This document shows positions 43,048 to 50,878 of a stretch of 64,000 nt of DNA, one piece after another. The translations under genes were made by a program, and so were the position numbers. The first letter of the stretch is position 1. Every line of letters starts with the position of its first letter. The stretch spans positions 124,001 through 188,000 of the forward strand of contig NZ_FOWP01000001.1 of NCBI RefSeq assembly GCF_900115475.1, written 5' to 3'. The notes under the pieces were generated by a model. That model did not search any database. It was not told where the DNA came from and saw only the letters and a list, made by a program, of their open reading frames with translations. The DNA comes from Ectopseudomonas composti (GTDB lineage Bacteria; Pseudomonadota; Gammaproteobacteria; Pseudomonadales; Pseudomonadaceae).

Positions 43048-43075
43048 ACGCCGTTATCGACAGATAACGGCGTTT
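43048..43075 (+). terminator. Terminator after the SIMPL gene
   Basis: ACGCCGTTATC and GATAACGGCGT form a perfect 11-bp stem with a 4-base loop (GACA), followed by a short TTT, 22 bases after the stop codon. Confidence 0.7.
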
Positions 43076-43167
43076 CGCCATCTTTTCCCGACATATTTTC
43101 AGAAATGCGACAGCGGCTTACAGCGCTGTAGCGCTAACCTCGTTTCCCGCCATAACGCACTTGCCTC

Positions 43168-43183
43168 AGGCACATGCCCTGCA
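43168..43183 (+). promoter_or_regulatory. Candidate sigma-54 (-24/-12) promoter for the dpp locus
   Basis: AGGCACATGCCCTGCA has GG at 43169-43170 and GC at 43181-43182 with exactly 10 bases between, matching TGGCACG-N4-TTGCA at 9 of 12 defined positions. It lies 65 bases upstream of the first binding-protein ATG, in the leader after a terminator. A weak sigma-70 reading (TTGCCT at 43161, TAGCTT at 43184) overlaps it. No activator site was identified. Confidence 0.45.
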
Positions 43184-43247
43184 TAGCTTGGACGGAGGCC
43201 CCCATAAGGGGCTCCTCGACAAAAAGCACAACAACGATGAGGTCATG

Positions 43248-44846
43248 ATGCGCAAGAACGCCATTATCCAGGCTTTGCTTACCGCTGGGCTTATTGCCAG
43301 CGCTCCCCTCGCCAGTGCCGCCAACCTGGTGTTCTGTTCCGAAGGCAGCCCTGCCGGTTTCGACCCGGGCCTGTACACCACCGGCACCGATTTCGACGCC
43401 GCAGCGGAAGCGGTCTTCAACCGCCTGACCCAGTTCGAGCGCGGCGGCACCAAGGTCGAGCCAGGCCTGGCCGAAAGCTGGACGGTTTCCGATGACGGCC
43501 TGATCTACACCTTCAAGCTGCGCCCAGGAGTGAAGTTCCACACCACCGAGTACTTCACGCCCAGCCGCACCTTCAACGCCGACGACGTGTTGTTCACCTT
43601 CGAGCGCATGCTCGACAAGGATCATCCGTTTCGCAAGGCGTACCCCACCGAGTTCCCCTACTTCACCGACATGGGCATGGACAGCAACATCGCCAAGGTG
43701 GAGAAACTCGACGACATGACCGTGCGCTTCACCCTCAATGCCGTGGACGCCGCTTTCATCCAGAACCTGGCGATGAGCTTCGCCTCGATCCAGTCCGCCG
43801 AGTACGCCAACCAGTTGCTCAAGGCCGGCAAGGCCGCCGACATCAACCAGAAGCCGATCGGCACCGGCCCCTTCGTGTTCAGCCGTTACCAGAAGGACGC
43901 GGTGATCCGTTACAAGGGCAACAAGGACTACTGGAAGCCCGATGACGTGAAGATCGACAACCTGATCTTCGCCATCAACACCGATGCCTCGGTGCGCATG
44001 CAGAAACTCAAAGCCGGCGAATGTCACGTCACACTGAACCCGCGCCCGGCAGACGTTGAATCGCTGCAGAAGGATGCCAACCTGCTGATGCCCGAGCAGG
44101 CCGGTTTCAACGTCGGCTACATCGCCTATAACGTCACTCACCCGCCGTTCGACAAGCTGGAAGTGCGCCAGGCGCTGGACATGGCGGTGAACAAGCAGGC
44201 GATCCTCGACGCGGTGTACCAGAAGACCGGCCAACTCGCCGTCAACGGCATGCCGCCGACCCAGTGGTCGTATAACGAGGACATCAAGGATCCGGCCTTC
44301 GACCCGGAGAAAGCCAAGGCCCTGCTCAAACAGGCCGGCGTCAAGGAAGGCACCGAGATCACTCTGTGGGCCATGCCGGTGCAGCGCCCGTACAACCCCA
44401 ACGCCAAGCAGATCGCCGAGATGCTGCAGGCTGACTGGGCCAAGATCGGTATCAAGGCGCGCATCGTCAGCTATGAGTGGGGCGAGTACCTCAAGCGTGC
44501 CAAGGCCGGCGAGCATGACGCCATGCTGATCGGCTGGAGCGGCGACAACGGTGACCCGGACAACTGGCTCGGCACCCTCTACGGCTGCGATGCGGTCGAC
44601 GGCAATAACTTCTCCAAGTGGTGCTTCGAGGACTACGACAAGCTGGTCAAGGCCGCCAAGCGCACCACTGACGTGGCCGAGCGCACCGAGCTGTACAAGC
44701 AGGCGCAGGTGATCCTCAAGCGTGAGGTGCCGATCACCCCGCTGGCGCACTCCACCGTGTACCAGCCGATGCGCAAGGAAGTGCAGGACTTCCGCATCAG
44801 CCCCTTCGCGCTGAACTCCTTCTATGGTGTAGGTATCGCCAAGTGA
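43248..44846 (+). CDS. dppA: Dipeptide ABC transporter substrate-binding protein (first of two)
   Basis: Periplasmic binding protein of the SBP_bac_5 family that delivers di- or short peptides to DppBCDF. The 532-residue precursor has a signal peptide (MRKNAIIQALLTAGLIASAP, likely cut at ASA-AN) and the family core (NADDVLFTFERMLDKDHPF, IGTGPFVFSRYQKDAVIRY). Of two adjacent ATGs, 43248 has the better spacing from GAGG. It has a close paralog next door at 44901; peptide specificities cannot be read from sequence. Confidence 0.94.
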   Translation: MRKNAIIQALLTAGLIASAPLASAANLVFCSEGSPAGFDPGLYTTGTDFDAAAEAVFNRLTQFERGGTKVEPGLAESWTVSDDGLIYTFKLRPGVKFHTTEYFTPSRTFNADDVLFTFERMLDKDHPFRKAYPTEFPYFTDMGMDSNIAKVEKLDDMTVRFTLNAVDAAFIQNLAMSFASIQSAEYANQLLKAGKAADINQKPIGTGPFVFSRYQKDAVIRYKGNKDYWKPDDVKIDNLIFAINTDASVRMQKLKAGECHVTLNPRPADVESLQKDANLLMPEQAGFNVGYIAYNVTHPPFDKLEVRQALDMAVNKQAILDAVYQKTGQLAVNGMPPTQWSYNEDIKDPAFDPEKAKALLKQAGVKEGTEITLWAMPVQRPYNPNAKQIAEMLQADWAKIGIKARIVSYEWGEYLKRAKAGEHDAMLIGWSGDNGDPDNWLGTLYGCDAVDGNNFSKWCFEDYDKLVKAAKRTTDVAERTELYKQAQVILKREVPITPLAHSTVYQPMRKEVQDFRISPFALNSFYGVGIAK

Positions 44847-44852
44847 TGGCAG

Positions 44853-44876
44853 GCGGCGTGTCCACGGACACGCCGC
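44853..44876. repeat. Strong hairpin between the two dipeptide-binding genes
   Basis: GCGGCGTGTCC and GGACACGCCGC pair as an 11-bp perfect inverted repeat with a 2-base centre, followed by TTCT. It starts 6 bases after the first gene's stop. It probably acts as a partial terminator or 3' stabiliser favouring the first binding protein; that role is inferred. Confidence 0.7.
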
Positions 44877-44900
44877 TTCTACCCTGGTCAGGAGTTACCC

Positions 44901-46499
44901 ATGTTTCCCATGCCCTTTCTACGCGGCGGCCTGTTGCTGGCCGTGATGCTCAGCGTGCACGCGCAGGCCGCAGACGACCTGGTGGTGTGCAGCGAAGCCA
45001 GCCCGGAAGGTTTCGACATCGTCCAGTACACCGCAGCGACCACGGCCGACGCCAGCGCCGAAACCCTGTTCGAGCGCCTGGTGGACTTCGCCCCCGGCAG
45101 CACGCAGATCGTGCCCGCACTGGCGCAAAGCTGGGACATCAGCGGTGACGGTCTGGCTTACACCTTCACCCTGCGCAAGGGGGTGAAGTTCCACACCAAC
45201 AAGGGCTTCACGCCCACTCGCGAATTCAACGCCGACGACGTGCTGTGGAGCTTCCAGCGCCAGCTCGATCCGGCTCACTCCTGGCACAGCCTGTCGCTGC
45301 GCGGCTTCCCGTATGCCGAGGCCATGGGCCTGGCGCAGTTGATCGAACGTGTGGAAAAGCTCGACGAGCACCGCGTGCGCTTCGTCCTCAAACATCCGGA
45401 AGCGCCCTTCCTGGCCAACCTGGCCATGGGCTTCGCCTCCATCTATTCGGCCGAATACGCCGATCACCTGCTCGCGACTGGCACTCCGGAGCGTCTGAAC
45501 AACGAGCCCATCGGCACCGGACCGTTCATTTTCGAGCGTTATGCCAAGGACGCCCAGGTGCGCTTTCGCGGCAACCCCGATTACTGGAACGGCGCACCGG
45601 CGATCAAGCGCCTGGTGCTGGCCATCACCCCCGAGCCCAACGTGCGTCAGCAACGGCTCAAGGCCGGTGACTGCCAGATCACCCTGTTCCCACGCCCGGT
45701 GGACATCCCGGCGCTCAAGGCCGACCCCAGGCTGCAGGTGCTGGAACTGGATTCGCTGCTGACCGCCTATATCGGCATCAACACCCGTCACCCACCGCTG
45801 GACGACGTGCGCGTGCGCCAGGCACTGAACCTGGCCTTCGACAAGGCCGCCTACATTCGTGCGCAATTCGGCGAAGGCAATGCCACGCCGGCCGTGGCGC
45901 CCTATCCGGCCACCTTGTGGGGGCACGATACAACGCTGAAGGATTGGCCGCACGATCCCGGACGCGCTCGCCAGTTGCTGGCCGAAGCCGGTCACGCCGA
46001 CGGCTTCAAGCTATCGATCTGGACCCGCCCCGGCGGCGGGCCGACCAATCCAAATCCAGGGATCGGCGCGCAGATGCTGCAGGCCGACCTTGCCGCCATC
46101 GGCATTCAAAGCGACATCCGCGTGTTCGAATGGGGGGAGCTGATCAAGCGCGCTAAGAATGGCGAGCACGACCTGGTGTTCATGGGCTGGGCTGGCGACA
46201 ACGGCGACCCGGACAACTTCCTCACGCCCAACCTCTCCTGCGCCGCCGCCGAAAGCGGCGAGAACCAGGCGGGCTGGTGCGACAAGGCCTTCGATGCGCT
46301 GATCACCCAGGCCCGCCAGGAGCCCGAGCAGAACAAACGCGCTGCGTTGTACCGGCAGGCCCTGGCGATCTTCCATGAGCAGGCGCCGTGGATCGCCCTG
46401 GCTCACCCGAAGCAGTTCGTTGCGCTGCGCAAAGGCGTCGAGGGCTTCGTGCTCAGCCCGCTGGGCTCGAACAACTTTGCCCGGGTGAAGCTGCCGTGA
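44901..46499 (+). CDS. dppA: Dipeptide ABC transporter substrate-binding protein (second of two)
   Basis: Second SBP_bac_5 binding protein, also 532 residues, clearly paralogous to its neighbour: DLVVCSEASPEGFD versus NLVFCSEGSPAGFD after the signal peptide, and IGTGPFIFERYAKDAQVRF versus IGTGPFVFSRYQKDAVIRY. The signal peptide spans about 1-25 (HAQA-ADD). ATG 44901 follows AGGAG. Sequence has drifted throughout, so the duplication is not recent. Different peptide range from the first copy is likely but unproven. Confidence 0.93.
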   Translation: MFPMPFLRGGLLLAVMLSVHAQAADDLVVCSEASPEGFDIVQYTAATTADASAETLFERLVDFAPGSTQIVPALAQSWDISGDGLAYTFTLRKGVKFHTNKGFTPTREFNADDVLWSFQRQLDPAHSWHSLSLRGFPYAEAMGLAQLIERVEKLDEHRVRFVLKHPEAPFLANLAMGFASIYSAEYADHLLATGTPERLNNEPIGTGPFIFERYAKDAQVRFRGNPDYWNGAPAIKRLVLAITPEPNVRQQRLKAGDCQITLFPRPVDIPALKADPRLQVLELDSLLTAYIGINTRHPPLDDVRVRQALNLAFDKAAYIRAQFGEGNATPAVAPYPATLWGHDTTLKDWPHDPGRARQLLAEAGHADGFKLSIWTRPGGGPTNPNPGIGAQMLQADLAAIGIQSDIRVFEWGELIKRAKNGEHDLVFMGWAGDNGDPDNFLTPNLSCAAAESGENQAGWCDKAFDALITQARQEPEQNKRAALYRQALAIFHEQAPWIALAHPKQFVALRKGVEGFVLSPLGSNNFARVKLP

Positions 46500-46517
46500 G
46501 CCGTCCGCGCCATGCTT

Positions 46518-46570
46518 TTGTGGGAGGGGCTTTAGCCGCGAACCTGTCGCCGCTGAAGCGCCTCCCACAA
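46518..46570. repeat. REP-like inverted repeat between dppA and dppB
   Basis: TTGTGGGAGGGGCTTTAGCC and GCTGAAGCGCCTCCCACAA are inverted copies with mismatches, the common pseudomonad TGTGGGAGG...CCTCCCACA palindrome. It lies 18 bases after the second binding-protein gene. Confidence 0.85.
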
Positions 46571-46592
46571 CACACCTGCCGATCCGCGACTG

Positions 46593-46614
46593 CCCCGGAT
46601 TGCATCCGGGCTAC
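46593..46614. repeat. Single GTAGCCCGGATGC-type repeat (inverted orientation)
   Basis: CCCCGGATTGCATCCGGGCT ending in AC at 46614 is one arm of the repeat paired at 37104-37157 and 56767-56826. It folds on itself (CCCGGAT/ATCCGGG). Together with the preceding REP it fills the 184-base gap before dppB. Confidence 0.8.
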
Positions 46615-46683
46615 GCACTATCCAAAACAGCACCGGGCCATGCAGTCCGGTGAGTACATACCGTCATGGAGTAAAAACGCCTG

Positions 46684-47694
46684 ATGCTGTCATTCATCGC
46701 CAGACGCCTGGGGCTGCTGATCCCCACCTTCTTCGGCGTCACCCTGCTGACCTTCGCGCTGATCCGCCTGATCCCCGGCGACCCGGTGGAAGTGATGATG
46801 GGCGAACGCCGCGTCGACCCGGAAATGCACGCCCAGGCTATGGAGCGCCTGGGTCTGAACAAGCCGCTGTATGCGCAGTACTTCGACTACATCGGCCAAC
46901 TCGCCCAGGGCAACCTGGGCGAATCGCTACGCTCACGCGAAAGTGTGTGGAGCGAGTTCCTCACCCTGTTCCCGGCCACCGTCGAACTGGCCCTGGCCGC
47001 CCTGCTGTTCGCCGGCACCCTGGGGCTGATTGCCGGGGTGGTCGCGGCACTCAAGCGCGGCTCGCTGCTCGACCATGGTGTGATGAGCATTGCCCTCACC
47101 GGCTATTCCATGCCGATTTTCTGGTGGGGCCTGCTGCTGATCATGTTCTTCTCGGTCGGCCTGGGCTGGACGCCGGTGTCCGGGCGCATCGACCTGCTCT
47201 ATGACATCCCGCCGGTCACCGGTTTCATGCTGATCGACACCCTGCTCAGCGATGAACCAGGCGCCTTCGTCGACGCCCTGCGCCATCTGATCCTGCCCGC
47301 CATCGTGCTCGGCACCATCCCGCTGGCGGTGATCGCGCGGATGACCCGCTCGGCCATGCTCGAGGTACTGCGCGAAGACTACGTGCGCACGGCGCGGGCC
47401 AAGGGGCTGTCGCCAACACGCGTGGTGTTCGTGCACGGCTTGCGCAACGCGCTGATCCCGGTGCTGACGGTGTTCGGCCTGCAGGTCGGCGCGCTGCTGG
47501 CCGGTGCGGTGCTGACCGAAACCATCTTCTCCTGGCCGGGCATCGGCAAATGGCTGATCGAGGCTATCGGCGCCCGTGACTACCCGGTGGTGCAGAACGG
47601 CATCCTGCTGATCGCCTGCCTGGTGATCATGGTCAACTTCATCGTGGACATTCTCTATGGCCTGGCCAACCCACGTATTCGCCATCAGAAGTAA
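46684..47694 (+). CDS. dppB: Dipeptide ABC transporter permease DppB
   Basis: Inner-membrane permease of the dipeptide importer. The 336-residue protein has about six helices, the family N-terminus RRLGLLIPTFFGVTLLTFAL, and the cytoplasmic loop REDYVRTARAKGLSPTRVVF that contacts the ATPase. ATG 46684 has a distant GGAG (12 bases). It is separated from the binding-protein genes by repeats but co-directional with dppCDF. Confidence 0.95.
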   Translation: MLSFIARRLGLLIPTFFGVTLLTFALIRLIPGDPVEVMMGERRVDPEMHAQAMERLGLNKPLYAQYFDYIGQLAQGNLGESLRSRESVWSEFLTLFPATVELALAALLFAGTLGLIAGVVAALKRGSLLDHGVMSIALTGYSMPIFWWGLLLIMFFSVGLGWTPVSGRIDLLYDIPPVTGFMLIDTLLSDEPGAFVDALRHLILPAIVLGTIPLAVIARMTRSAMLEVLREDYVRTARAKGLSPTRVVFVHGLRNALIPVLTVFGLQVGALLAGAVLTETIFSWPGIGKWLIEAIGARDYPVVQNGILLIACLVIMVNFIVDILYGLANPRIRHQK

Positions 47695-47725
47695 GGAAGG
47701 CGCCATGCATAACCACATTGCTCAC

Positions 47726-47755
47726 GTAGGGTGGACGACGCTCTTTTCATCCACC
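47726..47755. repeat. GTAGGGTGG-type repeat between dppB and dppC
   Basis: GTAGGGTGGACGACGC and TTTTCATCCACC form a short imperfect inverted repeat; GTAGGGTGG matches units at 40162 and 55480. It occupies about a third of the 99-base dppB-dppC gap. Confidence 0.6.
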
Positions 47756-47793
47756 GTGAAAACACGTCAGTGGACGGATCAAGAGGTGCGCCC

Positions 47794-48696
47794 ATGACCA
47801 CCTCCACCACGCTCGACCAAAGCCTGCTCTACCCCTCGCCACTCAAGGAGTTCTGGCAAGCCTTCGCCCACAACCAAGGCGCCCTCGGCGGCCTGGCCTT
47901 CATGATCCTGCTGGTGTTCTGCGCACTGTTCGCGCCCTGGGTCGCGCCGCACGATCCCAGCGAGCAGTACCGCGATTTCCTCCTCACCCCGCCGGTGTGG
48001 CTGGAGGGCGGCCAATGGCAGTTCTTGCTCGGCACCGACGAACTAGGCCGCGACCTGCTCTCACGGCTGATCCATGGCGCACGCCTGTCGCTGCTGATCG
48101 GCCTGGCCTCGGTGCTGATGTCGCTGATCCCGGGCATCCTCCTGGGCCTGATTGCCGGGTTCTTCCCGCGCCTGCTCGGCCCCAGCGTCATGCGCCTGAT
48201 GGACATCATGCTGGCCCTGCCCTCGCTGCTGCTCGCGGTGGCCATCGTCGCCATCCTCGGCCCCGGGCTGATCAACACTATCTTCGCCATCGCCATCGTC
48301 TCGCTGCCGTCCTACGTGCGCCTGACCCGCGCAGCGGTGATGAGCGAGCTGAACCGTGACTACGTCACCGCCGCGCAACTGGCCGGCGCCGGGCTGCCAC
48401 GGCTGATGTTCGTCACCGTGCTGCCCAACTGCATGGCACCGTTGATCGTGCAGGCCACGCTGAGCTTCTCCTCGGCGATTCTCGATGCCGCCGCGCTGGG
48501 CTTTCTCGGCCTCGGCGTACAACCGCCGACGCCCGAGTGGGGCACCATGCTGGCCTCGGCGCGCGACTACATCGAACGCGCCTGGTGGGTGGTGAGCCTG
48601 CCTGGCCTGGCGATTCTGCTCAGCGTACTAGCGATCAACCTGATGGGTGACGGCCTGCGTGATGCGCTCGACCCGAAACTGAAGAATGCGCAGTAA
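47794..48696 (+). CDS. dppC: Dipeptide ABC transporter permease DppC
   Basis: Second membrane permease. The 300-residue protein has an N-terminal OppC_N segment with the first helix (about 27-47) and the EAA-type loop [23 protein letters not shown] 47794 follows GAGGTG; an upstream in-frame start at 47731 would lie in the repeat and is rejected. It ends 11 bases before dppD. Confidence 0.95.
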   Translation: MTTSTTLDQSLLYPSPLKEFWQAFAHNQGALGGLAFMILLVFCALFAPWVAPHDPSEQYRDFLLTPPVWLEGGQWQFLLGTDELGRDLLSRLIHGARLSLLIGLASVLMSLIPGILLGLIAGFFPRLLGPSVMRLMDIMLALPSLLLAVAIVAILGPGLINTIFAIAIVSLPSYVRLTRAAVMSELNRDYVTAAQLAGAGLPRLMFVTVLPNCMAPLIVQATLSFSSAILDAAALGFLGLGVQPPTPEWGTMLASARDYIERAWWVVSLPGLAILLSVLAINLMGDGLRDALDPKLKNAQ

Positions 48697-48706
48697 GGAG
48701 CCAGGA

Positions 48707-49663
48707 ATGAGCCTGCTGAATATCCACAACCTGTCCGTACGCTTCGGCCCCGCCATGCCAGTGGTCGATGGCCTCGACCTCAGCGTCGAACAGGGCGAAG
48801 TGCTGGCCATCGTCGGCGAGTCTGGCTCCGGCAAGTCGGTCACCATGATGGCGCTGATGGGCCTGATCGACGCCCCCGGCATCGTCCAGGCCGACTGCAT
48901 GCAGTTCGACGGCACCGACATGCTGCGGTTGAAAGGCCGCCAGCGCCGACACATCGTGGGCAAGGATCTGGCCATGGTCTTTCAGGACCCGATGACCGCC
49001 CTCAACCCCAGCTACACCGTGGGCTTCCAGATCGAGGAAGTGCTCCGCCAGCATCTCGGTTTGAAGGGCAAGGCAGCGCGTGCCCGTGCCCTGGAGCTAT
49101 TGGAACGGGTGGAAATTCCCGGCGCCGCCAGCCGCCTGGATGCCTACCCGCACCAGCTTTCCGGGGGCATGAGCCAGCGCGTGGCAATTGCCATGGCGAT
49201 TGCCGCCGAACCCAAACTGCTGATCGCCGATGAACCCACCACTGCGCTGGACGTGACCATCCAGGCGCAGATCATGGAGCTGCTGCTGGATCTGCAACGC
49301 GACCAGGGCATGGCCCTAGTGCTGATCACCCACGACCTCGCCGTGGTGGCCGAAACCGCCCAGCGCGTCTGCGTGATGTACGCCGGGCAAGCGGTGGAGC
49401 TGGGCCAGGTGCCAACCCTGTTCGATGCCCCCAGTCATCCATACACCGAAGCGTTGCTCAAGGCGATCCCTGAACATAGCGCCGGCGCCAGCCGCCTGGC
49501 CACCCTGCCGGGCATCGTGCCTGGCCGCTATGACCGTCCACTGGGTTGCCTGCTGTCACCACGCTGCCCCTACGTGCAGGAGCGCTGCCACCAACAACGT
49601 CCGACCCTGGACGAACATGCCCGTGGCGCCGCGCGCTGCTTCTTCCCGCTGGAGGTGGCCTGA
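48707..49663 (+). CDS. dppD: Dipeptide ABC transporter ATP-binding protein DppD
   Basis: First ATPase of the importer. The 318-residue protein has Walker [10 protein letters not shown] (about 38-46), signature [15 protein letters not shown], Walker [13 protein letters not shown], and a C-terminal oligopeptide-transport extension with conserved cysteines ([14 protein letters not shown]), which in related ATPases hold an Fe-S cluster. ATG 48707 follows AAGGAG. The stop overlaps the dppF ATG. Confidence 0.96.
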   Translation: MSLLNIHNLSVRFGPAMPVVDGLDLSVEQGEVLAIVGESGSGKSVTMMALMGLIDAPGIVQADCMQFDGTDMLRLKGRQRRHIVGKDLAMVFQDPMTALNPSYTVGFQIEEVLRQHLGLKGKAARARALELLERVEIPGAASRLDAYPHQLSGGMSQRVAIAMAIAAEPKLLIADEPTTALDVTIQAQIMELLLDLQRDQGMALVLITHDLAVVAETAQRVCVMYAGQAVELGQVPTLFDAPSHPYTEALLKAIPEHSAGASRLATLPGIVPGRYDRPLGCLLSPRCPYVQERCHQQRPTLDEHARGAARCFFPLEVA

Positions 49664-50634
49664 TGAGCACCGTACTCGAAGCCCATGAGCTGACCCGTCA
49701 CTACAGCGTTTCGCGCGGTCTGTTCAAACCAGCGGCCACGGTCCAGGCACTCAATGGCGTGTCCTTCAGCCTGCAGGCCGGCAAGACCTTGGCGGTGGTC
49801 GGCGAGTCCGGCTGCGGCAAGTCGACTCTGGCCCGCGCCCTGACCCTGATCGAGGAGCCCAGCGCCGGCTCCCTGCAGATCGCCGGGCGCGAAGTGGCCG
49901 GCGCCAGCAAGGCCGAGCGCAGGCAACTGCGCCGCGACGTGCAGATGGTTTTCCAGAACCCCTACGCTTCGCTCAACCCGCGGCAGAAGATCGGCGATCA
50001 ACTGGCCGAGCCGCTGCTGATCAATACCGACCTGTCACGCAGCGAACGCCGCGAAAAAGTGCAGGCGATGATGCAGCAGGTGGGCCTGCGCCCCGAGCAT
50101 TACCAGCGCTACCCGCACATGTTCTCCGGCGGCCAGCGCCAGCGCATCGCCCTGGCGCGCGCTATGATGCTGCAACCCAAGGTGCTGGTGGCGGACGAGC
50201 CGACCTCGGCGCTGGACGTGTCGATCCAGGCGCAGGTGCTCAATCTGTTCATGGATCTGCAGGAGCAGTTCGCTACCGGCTACGTGTTCATCTCGCACAA
50301 CCTCTCGGTGGTGCGCCACGTCGCCGACGACGTGCTGGTAATGTACCTCGGCCGTCCGGCAGAAATCGGCCCAGCCGAAGCGCTCTACAGCCGGCCACTG
50401 CACCCTTACACCCGCGCCCTGCTGTCGGCGACGCCAACGATTCATCCCAATCCGGACAAGCCACGGATGAAGATCAGCGGTGAACTGCCCAACCCCTTGG
50501 ATCCGCCGTCGGGCTGCGCCTTCCACAAACGCTGTCCGCACGCCGACGAACGCTGCCGTGGCGAGCGCCCGGAGCTGAGACTGATCGATGCGCGGCAGGT
50601 GGCCTGCCATCATGTGGAGCGGATCGTCGACTAG
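49663..50634 (+). CDS. dppF: Dipeptide ABC transporter ATP-binding protein DppF
   Basis: Second ATPase of the importer. The 323-residue protein has Walker A GESGCGKST, signature FSGGQRQRIALARAM, Walker B VLVADEPTSALD, and the C-terminal cysteine region SGCAFHKRCPHADERC. The ATG overlaps the dppD stop by one base. Its stop codon TAG (50632-50634) lies in the terminal CTAG of a palindromic element, so the very end of the protein may have been shaped by that element. Confidence 0.96.
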   Translation: MSTVLEAHELTRHYSVSRGLFKPAATVQALNGVSFSLQAGKTLAVVGESGCGKSTLARALTLIEEPSAGSLQIAGREVAGASKAERRQLRRDVQMVFQNPYASLNPRQKIGDQLAEPLLINTDLSRSERREKVQAMMQQVGLRPEHYQRYPHMFSGGQRQRIALARAMMLQPKVLVADEPTSALDVSIQAQVLNLFMDLQEQFATGYVFISHNLSVVRHVADDVLVMYLGRPAEIGPAEALYSRPLHPYTRALLSATPTIHPNPDKPRMKISGELPNPLDPPSGCAFHKRCPHADERCRGERPELRLIDARQVACHHVERIVD

Positions 50635-50778
50635 CAAGCCGTTGAGAAACTACCTACGTTGCCATTGCTGCGTTAAAAACAGCCTCAAAATGCTCATTTA
50701 CAACACGTAAACTGCGCTTTTTCGGCTGTTTTTGCCTTGCACTGGCTGCCTCGCCTACGGTTTTCAACGGCCTGCTAG
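50631..50778. mobile_element. 148-bp MITE-like palindromic element after dppF
   Basis: The ends CTAGCAAGCCGTTGAGAA and its imperfect inverse (TTTTCAACGGCCTGCTAG) form terminal inverted repeats. Inside, AAAAACAGCCTCAAAATGC pairs imperfectly with GCGCTTTTTCGGCTGTTTTT around CTCATTTACAACACGTAAACT. It has no coding capacity. I recall similar AAAATGCTCATTTAC elements as common intergenic repeats in Pseudomonas, but could not check. The remaining 100 bases to the next gene show nothing recognisable. Confidence 0.65.
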
Positions 50779-50878
50779 CTCCCTACCATGGCGCGCCGCG
50801 TGGCAGGGTCTCGCGGTGCTCACCCTACAGGTCAAGTGCCGGCCGCCGGTCCCAAGCAATGGATTGAGCTGCGCCGAT

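Noticed and set aside
43134..44750. 538-codon minus-strand open frame opposite the first dipeptide-binding gene
   Set aside because: Antisense shadow of a clear SBP_bac_5 gene.
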